The notes: generated by a model not told the origin, from the sequence alone. A stretch of DNA of 9,659 bases from Clostridiales bacterium (GCA_019420265.1 JAHZHM010000033.1:1-9659), one strand, 5' to 3'. Positions 1-6,293 are shown, counted from the first letter of the stretch. Numbers and translations are program-made.

Positions 1-820
1 GCAGGGGCGGTTTGGTATCCAGCGAAGGCAGGTTTTTGCCCTCCACCACCGGGATATAGGCCGAGAAAAATACGCGTTTGAGCTTGTATTTTTTATAGAG
101 TCCGGCGGAAAGATTTAGGATCTGGTAATCCGTCTCGCCCGATGCGCCGATGATCATCTGCGTGCTCTGCCCCGCCGGCACGAACTTTGGCGCCCGGCGG
201 TATTTGACCAGCGCCGCCCGGTTTTCCTCCATGCCATCGCGAATCTGCTCCATCGGCGAAAAAATCTGATCCGCCTTCTTATCCGGCGCCAACAGCTGCA
301 GGCTGCCCCGGGAGGGCAGCTCGATATTGACGCTCATGCGATCCGCCAGATACCCCAGCCGTTCGGTCAGCGCGGGATCTGCCCCGGGAATCGCCTTGGC
401 ATGGATATAGCCCAAAAAGCCATATTCCTCCCGCAGAATGCGCAGCGCTTCGATCATCAGCTCGGTGGTATAGTCCGGGTTTTTCAGAACGCCCGAACTC
501 AAAAATAGCCCCTCAATATAGTTTCTGCGGTAAAACCCGATGGTGAGATCCGCCAGTTCCTTTGGCGTAAAGCTCGCCCGGCGGATATCATTGCTGCGGC
601 GATTCTGGCAATAGGCGCAGTCATAGGCGCAGGCGTTGCTCAAAAGCACTTTGAGCAGGGAAATGCAGCGCCCATCCGCGGCAAACGTATGGCAAATGCC
701 CACGGCCGTCGCGCTGCCAATCTTTCCCTTCTGGCCGCCGCGATCCACACCGCTGGAAGTGCAGGCGACATCGTATTTTGCCGCATCTGTTAAAATTTCA
801 AGTTTTTCTGCGATGGTCAT
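1..820 (-). CDS. Radical SAM protein, putative DNA modification/repair family (TIGR03916/COG4277-like), 3' part cut by window edge
   Basis: The frame reads from an ATG at 818-820 and is still open at base 1. It gives 273 residues of a family that usually has about 400. The radical SAM iron-sulfur motif is CX3CX2C (CAYDCAYC, Cys64, Cys68, Cys71), followed by NRRSNDIRRA, the FYRRNYIEGLFLSSG block (97-110) and GQSTQMIIGASGETD (217-231). Together these identify the TIGR03916 / COG4277 family. Family members have a C-terminal helix-hairpin-helix, which would lie outside the window, and are often encoded beside a uracil-DNA-glycosylase-like partner; their reaction is not established. A strong ribosome binding site (GGAGGGAG, plus-strand 827-834) fixes the start. 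The gene lies 44 bases after the Y-family polymerase with no terminator between, so it is probably cotranscribed with the repressor and polymerase. Family assignment is firm; a DNA-repair role is inferred from family and context. Confidence 0.85.
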   Translation of the reverse strand, partial: MTIAEKLEILTDAAKYDVACTSSGVDRGGQKGKIGSATAVGICHTFAADGRCISLLKVLLSNACAYDCAYCQNRRSNDIRRASFTPKELADLTIGFYRRNYIEGLFLSSGVLKNPDYTTELMIEALRILREEYGFLGYIHAKAIPGADPALTERLGYLADRMSVNIELPSRGSLQLLAPDKKADQIFSPMEQIRDGMEENRAALVKYRRAPKFVPAGQSTQMIIGASGETDYQILNLSAGLYKKYKLKRVFFSAYIPVVEGKNLPSLDTKPPL

Positions 821-864
821 TGCCCGCTCCCTCCGCTTTTTATTGTGTAAAGAGACCTCGCGGC

Positions 865-2094
865 CTATTCCTCTGCCTCTTCCTCTTTTGCAAATAACTC
901 ATGCTCAAACGTCGCCGCCGGGCCGATGCTCCCCTCGCCAAAGCGCTGGCGCAAGGAATAGACGGCCTGCTCCAGTTTGCCGAGTTTTTCCCGCTTTTTA
1001 CTCTGCTCGCCCAGAAGATCTAACTGCTCGATCGCCTGTTCCTGGCTCACCAAGTTTTGCGCAGTAACCGTCAGCGCACGCACAGGCGCGCCCGGCTCCC
1101 AGCTGGCGCAAAACAGCTCCATCGCCGCATCCGCTATCTCTCGGAAAAGAAAGCTGGGCGCCGCGAGCGGCTTTTGGCGCTGAATCACCTTGAGGCTCGG
1201 GCTTTTGATGGAGAGCTGCACGGTTTTGCACTTGAGCCCATGCGCGCGCAGCCGTGCGGCGACATCATCTGCCAAATGCTCGATGCCAACCCGCACTTCC
1301 TCTTCTCCCAGCAGGTTGCGCTTAAAAGTCATCCCCCGGCCGATGGATTTTGCAATGCCGCTCTCCCGCACCGGGACGACAGGGCTATCATCCAGCCCCT
1401 TTGCCTGATCCCAGAGCTGGCCACCGTTTTTGCCCAGCACGCCCACGATGCTCTCCCGATCCCGCACGGCCAGCTCGCCAATCGTGCGGATGCCCAGCTT
1501 GCTCAGTTTTTCCGCCGCGGATTTGCCCACAAACAGCAGCGCGCTCACCGGCAGCGGATAGAGCATCTGCTGGTAGTTCTCCCGGGTGATCACCGTCGTC
1601 GCATCCGGCTTCTTATAGTCGCTCCCCATCTTGGCAAACAGCTTGCAGAAGGAGACGCCGACAGAGATAGTCAGCCCAATCTCTTCCCGCACCCGGCGGC
1701 GCAGCAAATCGGCTAGCTCCCGCGGCGACTTTGCAAAAAGATGCAGGCTGCCCGTAATATCCAGAAAGGATTCATCGATGCTGAATGGCTCGACGAGATC
1801 CGTATATTCGTCGTAAATCGCGTTGATGCGTCGGGAAAACTCCCGGTAGACATCGTGCTGGGGCGGGACGAGCACAAGATCCGGGCATTTGCTCTTGGCC
1901 TGCCAGATGGTCTCGGCCGTCTGCACACCCTTCTGCTTTGCCAGCTCGTTTTTTGCGAGGATGATCCCGTGGCGGCTTTTGGGGTTGCCCGCCACCGCCA
2001 TGGGAACGTGCCAAAGCTCCGGCCGCAGGCAGCATTCCACCGAGGCATAAAACCCATTGCAATCGCAGTGGAGAATGATGCGCTCTTTTTTCAT
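865..2094 (-). CDS. dinB: Y-family DNA polymerase (DNA polymerase IV-like), 409 aa
   Basis: Translesion DNA polymerase of the DinB/UmuC superfamily, expected to copy past damaged template bases at low fidelity. The N-terminal block HCDCNGFYASVE (9-20) supplies the first catalytic Asp (D11) and a Tyr (Y16) at the steric-gate position. SIDES at 105-109 gives the other acidic pair, D107 and E108. A helix-hairpin-helix thumb follows at about 188-210 (VGKSAAEKLSKLGI), then the little finger at about 245-350. QLDLL (357-361) in the C-terminal tail matches the sliding-clamp binding motif, and the tail ends in an acidic run. Length is normal for the family. Asn13 after D11, where E. coli DinB has Asp, makes the block look slightly UmuC-like, but this is common in Gram-positive homologs. 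The start codon overlaps the stop of the upstream repressor gene (ATGA) and has no strong ribosome binding site, which suggests translational coupling. Confidence 0.95.
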   Translation of the reverse strand: MKKERIILHCDCNGFYASVECCLRPELWHVPMAVAGNPKSRHGIILAKNELAKQKGVQTAETIWQAKSKCPDLVLVPPQHDVYREFSRRINAIYDEYTDLVEPFSIDESFLDITGSLHLFAKSPRELADLLRRRVREEIGLTISVGVSFCKLFAKMGSDYKKPDATTVITRENYQQMLYPLPVSALLFVGKSAAEKLSKLGIRTIGELAVRDRESIVGVLGKNGGQLWDQAKGLDDSPVVPVRESGIAKSIGRGMTFKRNLLGEEEVRVGIEHLADDVAARLRAHGLKCKTVQLSIKSPSLKVIQRQKPLAAPSFLFREIADAAMELFCASWEPGAPVRALTVTAQNLVSQEQAIEQLDLLGEQSKKREKLGKLEQAVYSLRQRFGEGSIGPAATFEHELFAKEEEAEE

Positions 2095-2708
2095 TGCACA
2101 TCCACAATCGAGAGCGTCACTTTGCCCAAAATGCGGATATCATCTTCGCCAGAATAGATCTGCGGCTGATAGACTGGGTTGCGGCTGACAGGCACCAGCA
2201 CGATGTGCTCGTTTTTTTGATAAACCCGCTTGACTGTCGCCTCGCCGTTGACCAGCACAGCGCAGATATTGCCCTCTTCCACTTTCGCATCCCGGGAGAT
2301 GACGACCAAGCTGCCATCCGGAATGCCCGCGAGATCCATGCTGTCTCCCACAACGCGCAGGGCAAACGCATCCTTGCCCAGCGCCTGCTGATAGGGATCC
2401 AGCCGCAGATAGCCGGAAAAATCCTCGAAAGCCTCCACCGGGCTGCCCGCCGCAATGCTGCCATAGATGGGGATGCCTTCTTCTTGCTCCTGCCCCTCTT
2501 TTTCCAGATAGCCCGCCGCCCCCATCAGCTGCTCATAAGAAGCGCCATACCCTGCCGCCGCAATTTTTGCCAAAACTTCCGGCCTGGGCCGCTGGCCGCG
2601 CAGAATGCGGGAAAGGTTCCCCGCGCTGATCCCCGCTCGCCTGCAAAATTCGTTGCGCGAGCCGCCGCCTATGGCCCGCAGAATGAGTTCAGATAAACTT
2701 TGCTGCAT
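2091..2708 (-). CDS. HTH (XRE-type) and S24 self-cleaving repressor, LexA/CI-like, 205 aa
   Basis: Predicted repressor inactivated by RecA-stimulated self-cleavage. Residues 1-65 form a helix-turn-helix of the XRE/CI type (RRAGISAGNLSRILRGQ, 23-39), not the winged helix of true LexA. Residues 79-205 are an S24 peptidase domain. The cleavage site Ala87-Gly88 lies in IAAGSP; the nucleophile is Ser123 in VGDSM and the general base Lys160 in ATVKRV. All parts needed for autoproteolysis are therefore present. The frame extends upstream to 2849, but the ATG at 2708 has AGGAG seven bases before it, and the extension reads through the promoter, so I chose 2708. The gene heads an operon with the Y-family polymerase and radical SAM genes and probably represses its own promoter. 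It could be a phage-derived repressor recruited to this operon; no other phage genes are visible. Confidence 0.9.
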   Translation of the reverse strand: MQQSLSELILRAIGGGSRNEFCRRAGISAGNLSRILRGQRPRPEVLAKIAAAGYGASYEQLMGAAGYLEKEGQEQEEGIPIYGSIAAGSPVEAFEDFSGYLRLDPYQQALGKDAFALRVVGDSMDLAGIPDGSLVVISRDAKVEEGNICAVLVNGEATVKRVYQKNEHIVLVPVSRNPVYQPQIYSGEDDIRILGKVTLSIVDVQ

Positions 2709-2715
2709 ATCGCCG

Positions 2716-2720
2716 CTCCT
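2716..2720 (-). promoter_or_regulatory. Ribosome binding site fixing the repressor start
   Basis: AGGAG on the minus strand, seven bases before the ATG at 2706-2708. It supports this start over the longer frame beginning at 2849, which has no comparable site and would place the promoter inside the coding region. Confidence 0.8.
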
Positions 2721-2736
2721 CTCGTTTTCTATCGTT

Positions 2737-2765
2737 ATCATACCGCACTTGTTTCTTGTTCGCAA
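2737..2765 (-). promoter_or_regulatory. Predicted sigma-A-type promoter of the repressor-polymerase-radical SAM operon
   Basis: On the minus strand, TTGCGA (2760-2765) and TATGAT (2737-2742) are separated by exactly 17 bases. The -10 matches TATAAT at five of six positions and the -35 matches TTGACA at four of six. Transcription would start about 20 bases before the repressor ribosome binding site. The -35 box lies within an inverted repeat (see the operator entry), so a repressor bound there would block RNA polymerase. This is a prediction from sequence only. Confidence 0.6.
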
Positions 2766-2808
2766 CAGTATTTTTGTATTTTTTTCATTATTGTTCGTTT
2801 TATGGAAC
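2756..2808 (-). promoter_or_regulatory. Candidate repressor operator region with direct and inverted repeats
   Basis: On the minus strand the heptamer CGAACAA occurs twice, at 2791-2797 and 2756-2762, exactly 35 bp apart. The promoter-proximal copy belongs to the inverted repeat TGTT-GCG-AACA (2757-2767) that overlaps the -35 box. The distal copy overlaps the inverted repeat GTTC-N8-GAAC (2793-2808). Neither is the standard Gram-positive LexA box (GAAC-N4-GTTC). The position suits an operator for the HTH-S24 protein encoded just downstream, but no binding data are implied. Confidence 0.45.
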
Positions 2809-2861
2809 ACTTTTCCAATCTTTTTTCCAAAACAGGCGCATCCGCCCACTTTTTTCCAATC

Positions 2862-2883
2862 AAAAAAGGCCTTTCGGCCTTTT
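2862..2883 (-). terminator. Intrinsic terminator after the homocysteine methyltransferase-family gene
   Basis: On the minus strand an eight-bp stem (AAAAGGCC / GGCCTTTT) closes a GAAA tetraloop and runs into a T tract (complement of 2862-2867). It begins 11 bases after the stop codon at 2895. It should separate the GNAT-methyltransferase operon from the downstream repressor promoter. Confidence 0.9.
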
Positions 2884-2894
2884 CAGACTGTGCA

Positions 2895-3827
2895 CTACCG
2901 CCCGGATATTCTCTTTGCGATCGCTTCCATATGCGAGCCATCCGTTCCGCAGCAGCCGCCAAAAATCTTGAAGGGCTGGATTTGCTCCAGCGCTGCCATA
3001 TGTGCGGCCAGCTCTTCGGGCTCCGAGCAAAACAGCTGCTGGGCGCCATCCAGCTCTTCGGGAGAGAGCGGCGAAGTGTTGGCCTGAATGCCCAAAAAGC
3101 GCTGCATCTCCGGCTTTCCCCGGTTTTCCGGCCGCAAGAGCGCCTGGCGCAGCACACTCGGGTGCACGCAGTTTGTCATATAGCAAAGCGGATGCCGATT
3201 CGTCGCGGCGTCGATGGCTGCGATGGCCTGGGCAATGGGCGTGCCGTCGATAAGGCAGCCGTCTTTGCGGATCATGAAGCTGATCAGATAGGGCAGGCCG
3301 GTCTGCTCCATGGCCTGCGCCATGCCCATCGCCTCGCTTTTTGCGGGCATAATTCCGGCGTAGAGAAATTCTGCCCCGGCCCGGGCAAAGGCATCCGCCG
3401 CCCAGCTATGAAATTCCCGGGCCTGCTCCTGCGAGAGCACCTCGTCCGCCCGATAGGCATCCCCGCGGCAGCCCATCAGCGCACCGAGATACATGCCCTG
3501 CTCTCCGCCCGTCTGCTGGCGCACTTGTTTTAGGAAAGCGATATTGTCAAAAAGCAGTTCTTCATCGTAGCCGGCCAGCGCCGTCCGTTCCCGATTCGCC
3601 CGGCGGGTCGGCGTCGTAGCCAAAAACGGCAGGCCATATTTTTGGGCGATGCCGCGGTATTCTCCCCAAAGCGCGGCTAAGGCTTTTCGCGCCTGTGGAT
3701 CATAGACGAGCGGCGCCATGGCCGCAATTCCATCAATTTTTAATCCATACTCCCGCTTGAGCCGCTCACCCAGCGCCCCTTCCAGCAGCAGATATCTGCT
3801 CTGTTCAAAACACGCGGCAAACTCCAT
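2895..3827 (-). CDS. Homocysteine S-methyltransferase-family protein, 310 aa
   Basis: Zinc-dependent methyltransferase of the Pfam homocysteine S-methyltransferase fold (TIM barrel). Known members move a methyl group from S-methylmethionine, betaine or methylfolate to homocysteine. The zinc-ligand cysteines are visible: Cys220 in MTNCVHPS, and Cys292 and Cys293 in GGCCGTD near the C-terminus. Length is normal. Two conserved blocks differ from the classical enzymes: the N-terminal 'DGxxGT' motif reads EGALGERL (16-23), and the strand usually ending in TN(T/S) reads TTPTRRAN (71-78). The thiol acceptor may therefore not be homocysteine. An in-frame ATG at 3848 lacks a ribosome binding site; the ATG at 3827 has GAGGG seven bases before it and is preferred. 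It lies 10 bases after the GNAT stop, so the two genes form one operon closed by the terminator at 2862-2883. Confidence 0.88.
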   Translation of the reverse strand: MEFAACFEQSRYLLLEGALGERLKREYGLKIDGIAAMAPLVYDPQARKALAALWGEYRGIAQKYGLPFLATTPTRRANRERTALAGYDEELLFDNIAFLKQVRQQTGGEQGMYLGALMGCRGDAYRADEVLSQEQAREFHSWAADAFARAGAEFLYAGIMPAKSEAMGMAQAMEQTGLPYLISFMIRKDGCLIDGTPIAQAIAAIDAATNRHPLCYMTNCVHPSVLRQALLRPENRGKPEMQRFLGIQANTSPLSPEELDGAQQLFCSEPEELAAHMAALEQIQPFKIFGGCCGTDGSHMEAIAKRISGR

Positions 3828-3834
3828 CCCTTTT

Positions 3835-3839
3835 CCCTC
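3835..3839 (-). promoter_or_regulatory. Ribosome binding site deciding the methyltransferase start
   Basis: GAGGG on the minus strand, seven bases before the ATG at 3825-3827 and overlapping the GNAT stop codon (3838-3840). It favours the MEFAACF start over the upstream MRNEGKG start. Ribosomes ending GNAT translation could restart here. Confidence 0.65.
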
Positions 3840-4311
3840 ATTTCTCATAATAGACCAGCGTCATCGCATCGCTGATGCGCTTGGTCTCGCCCGTCGCCCG
3901 ATACCCCATCTTTTCATAGAGGCGGCAGTTTCCCTCTTCCTGCAAAATAGTATCCAGAGCCCAATGCTCGGGGCCGTGCATGGCTTCGCAGGCACGAATC
4001 GCCTTTTGTGCAAATCCCTTGCCGCGATACTGCTCTAAAATAAACAGCGGGCTGATGCGCTTTTTCTCCCCATCGCGCTTTGCATCCACCACGCGGATCG
4101 CGCCAACCTTTTGCCCTTCGGCGCAGATAAAATAGAAATACGTCTCGCTCTGGGCCAGGCGCTGCCGCACCTTCTGCAGCGGCTCGTTGCCCGGGCTGGT
4201 CTCAAAATCCTGATACTTCGCAAGCAGGCCGGAAAATGCCTGTATCTGCATCTCCCAAAGCTGCCTCGCATCGCTTTGCCCCGCTCTGATCAGCGCCACT
4301 TTCCCTTGCAT
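3838..4311 (-). CDS. GNAT-family N-acetyltransferase, 157 aa
   Basis: Acetyl-CoA-dependent acetyltransferase of the GNAT fold; the substrate cannot be told from sequence. The acetyl-CoA pyrophosphate-binding motif is QYRGKGFAQKAI (94-105). It is preceded by the beta-strand pair (VGAIRVVDA, RISPLFIL) and followed by the NCRLYEKMGYRATGE block (128-142), whose Tyr and 'LYEKxGY' pattern are typical of the family. Length is normal for a single-domain GNAT. The ATG at 4311 has AAGGAG five bases upstream and is chosen over an in-frame ATG at 4359, which would lie inside a leader hairpin. It is first in an operon with the methyltransferase-family gene. Joint function is not evident; an S-methylated or amino-thiol metabolite is one speculative link. 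Confidence 0.9.
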   Translation of the reverse strand: MQGKVALIRAGQSDARQLWEMQIQAFSGLLAKYQDFETSPGNEPLQKVRQRLAQSETYFYFICAEGQKVGAIRVVDAKRDGEKKRISPLFILEQYRGKGFAQKAIRACEAMHGPEHWALDTILQEEGNCRLYEKMGYRATGETKRISDAMTLVYYEK

Positions 4312-4316
4312 CGCTT

Positions 4317-4322
4317 CTCCTT
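4317..4322 (-). promoter_or_regulatory. Ribosome binding site deciding the GNAT start
   Basis: AAGGAG on the minus strand, five bases before the ATG at 4309-4311. It supports the 157-residue GNAT product over the longer reading from 4359. Confidence 0.8.
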
Positions 4323-4340
4323 TTCTGCTCAATCGTCCCA

Positions 4341-4447
4341 TAAGGCGCAGCCCCGTCATTCATGCTGGGCAGCCCCTTAAAATTTCTGCGGGAGCTTGGC
4401 GCTCTCCCGCTGAATTGGATCCCTCCACCGGCTATCGCGGCGGGTGG
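4341..4447 (-). promoter_or_regulatory. Structured leader with three successive hairpins before the GNAT-methyltransferase operon
   Basis: Reading the minus strand 5' to 3', three hairpins lie between the candidate promoter and the GNAT ribosome binding site. The first (4425-4447) pairs CCACC with GGTGG and, after one mismatch, GC with GC. The second (4388-4410) pairs GCGGGAG with CTCCCGC around a nine-base loop. The third (4341-4379) pairs TAAGG/CCTTA, GC/GC and GCCC/GGGC, eleven pairs interrupted by two single mismatches. The third ends about 20 bases before the ribosome binding site. No hairpin is followed by a convincing T run, so if this leader regulates, control of translation is more likely than termination. 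I could not match it to SAM-I, T-box, cobalamin or other riboswitch cores that I know. Confidence 0.4.
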
Positions 4448-4459
4448 CATCTTCTCATG

Positions 4460-4474
4460 GTTATAGTGAGTATA
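4460..4474 (-). promoter_or_regulatory. Candidate -10 region of the GNAT-methyltransferase operon
   Basis: On the minus strand two TATAAT-like hexamers lie close together: TATACT (4469-4474) and TATAAC (4460-4465). Neither has a good -35 box at 16-18 bases. The TATACT choice has only a weak ATGATT and the TATAAC choice only TTCGCG. Either would start a transcript with a leader of roughly 150 bases. Confidence 0.35.
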
Positions 4475-4585
4475 CCGCAGCGCGCGAAAAAAATCATCCC
4501 TTTTCGCATATTTGGGCGGCATCCAAAATTTTTCAAGAAAGCTGCCTGGGGCATGCGTTTTTTAGTTGCTTTGGCCGCTATTTTG

Positions 4586-4602
4586 TGCTAAAATTTTTAG
4601 CA
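4586..4602. promoter_or_regulatory. Perfect 17-bp palindrome upstream of pfkA, candidate operator
   Basis: TGCTAAAA and TTTTAGCA flank a single T, with every position paired. It lies about 140 bases before the pfkA start within an AT-rich stretch (4560-4740) that otherwise holds no gene. It is not followed by a T tract, so a terminator is unlikely; a dimeric regulator site is more likely. It does not match the Rex or CcpA consensus well enough to name a regulator. Confidence 0.4.
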
Positions 4603-4701
4603 ATGCGAAAGTTGTTTACAATTTCGTTTCATACTCAATCTATTTTTGGCACAACTTTGCTGCATTTGTTCTTCTCATTCAAAAATTGCGCCTGAAATAA
4701 A

Positions 4702-4710
4702 TGGCATAAT
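4702..4710 (+). promoter_or_regulatory. Candidate extended -10 promoter of pfkA
   Basis: TGGCATAAT is an extended -10 element (TGn followed by a five-of-six match to TATAAT). No good -35 box lies at 16-18 bases, which extended -10 promoters can tolerate. Transcription would start near 4717, giving a short leader of about 25 bases before the ATG at 4742. Confidence 0.45.
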
Positions 4711-4741
4711 ATTTTATTTTTAAGTCTGGAGAGTGGGTTAC

Positions 4742-5704
<963 letters not shown>

Positions 5705-5717
5705 ATCGGGCGCAGAT

Positions 5718-6257
5718 ATGCCAAAACTTCTGGGAATAAGCACGCTTCTCAGCGTGCTTTTCACAACTCTTTTTGCCGCGCTCTATCGCTTTTTTGGCGG
5801 TTCTGTCTATCTAGCTCTGGCCATTACCTTTGGAACCTTCTGCTATCATCTGCTCATGCGGCTGCTGGCGGGTGCAGCTGTGTGCTGTGCCATGCGCGGC
5901 CATACGAGCTGGCATAGGCCATGGTATCGGCCCCGCCCTTTCGAGCAAAAACTCTATGCCCGGCTGAACGTAAAAAAATGGAAGGCATATTTGCCCACCT
6001 ATCAGCCAGAGTCTTTCTCGCTGCAAAAGCATACACCAGCCGAAATCGCCCAGGCCTCCTGCCAGGCCGAGGTAACGCACGAGGTCATCATCATCTTGAG
6101 CTTTCTGCCCTTATTGATGGCCATTCCCTTTGGGGATTTTCTGGTGTTTTTGCTGACTTCCCTGGCCGCCGCAGGGTTTGACCTGCTGTTCGTCATCATA
6201 CAGCGGTATAACAGGCCGCGCCTACTTGCACTGGCGGAGCGCCAAAAAAAGAAATAA
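5718..6257 (+). CDS. CrtO-like membrane protein (glycosyl-4,4'-diaponeurosporenoate acyltransferase family), 179 aa
   Basis: Small integral membrane protein. Hydrophobic segments lie at about 6-26, 30-57, 123-141 and 138-162, with a basic C-terminal tail. The central block WYRPRPFEQKLY (69-80), VKKWK (85-89) with LP at 92-93, AEVTHE (117-122) and the closing IQRYNRPRL (161-169) match the pattern I recall for Staphylococcus aureus CrtO, which ends in VQRYNRPRL. CrtO attaches a fatty acyl chain to the sugar of a carotenoid in staphyloxanthin synthesis. No carotenoid genes are visible here, so the lipid or glycolipid substrate is unknown. The ATG at 5718 is 13 bases after the pfkA stop and has only a weak ribosome binding site. 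A terminator-like hairpin lies within its first 15 codons, so expression may be limited. No better start was found downstream. Family call moderately sure; function not assigned. Confidence 0.72.
   Translation: MPKLLGISTLLSVLFTTLFAALYRFFGGSVYLALAITFGTFCYHLLMRLLAGAAVCCAMRGHTSWHRPWYRPRPFEQKLYARLNVKKWKAYLPTYQPESFSLQKHTPAEIAQASCQAEVTHEVIIILSFLPLLMAIPFGDFLVFLLTSLAAAGFDLLFVIIQRYNRPRLLALAERQKKK
5738..5761 (+). terminator. Terminator-like hairpin after pfkA, inside the start of the CrtO-like gene
   Basis: An eight-bp perfect stem (AAGCACGC / GCGTGCTT) with a six-base loop runs into four T residues. It starts 34 bases after the pfkA stop, where a pfkA terminator would be expected, yet lies at codons 7-15 of the next gene. 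It may partly terminate transcripts and lower expression of the membrane protein. Confidence 0.6.
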
Positions 6258-6258
6258 T

Positions 6259-6293
6259 AAAAACACTTCTCAAGCGCTGAGAAGTGCTTTTTT
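6259..6293. terminator. Bidirectional intrinsic terminator between the pfkA unit and dnaE
   Basis: A nine-bp stem, CACTTCTCA (6264-6272) with TGAGAAGTG (6278-6286), encloses a five-base loop. On the plus strand it is followed by C and six T residues. On the minus strand it is followed by five T residues (complement of 6259-6263). It lies six bases after the CrtO-like stop and about 40 bases after the dnaE stop, and can serve both convergent units. Confidence 0.9.

Noticed and set aside
2709..2849. 47-residue N-terminal extension of the HTH-S24 repressor
   Set aside because: The extension is translated from the promoter and operator region, and a strong AGGAG precedes the internal ATG at 2708.
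2709..2861. Canonical Gram-positive LexA box (GAAC-N4-GTTC) before the repressor operon
   Set aside because: GAAC and GTTC half-sites occur, but not in the required order and spacing. Only the other repeats described remain as operator candidates.
2700..3533. Plus-strand frame of 277 codons
   Set aside because: Antisense to the methyltransferase-family gene and running through the repressor promoter; no family resemblance.
4410..4447. SAM-I riboswitch, suggested by GGTGGAGGGA on the minus strand before a methyltransferase operon
   Set aside because: The rest of the SAM-I core, including the GGCAACC-like block and the expected four-way junction stems, is absent.
4455..4485. T-box antiterminator-like string (AGTGAGTATACCGC, plus strand)
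   Set aside because: Only loosely similar to the T-box core, on the strand that leads to pfkA, with no stem I or terminator; probably promoter sequence of the opposite strand.
4540..4568. Weak hairpin followed by T residues on the plus strand near 4541-4561
   Set aside because: The stem is short and interrupted, and no plus-strand gene lies upstream to terminate.
4444..4695. Plus-strand frame of 83 codons in the region upstream of pfkA
   Set aside because: No ribosome binding site, no recognisable family, and it runs through the palindrome and the regulatory region. Biased composition suggests chance.
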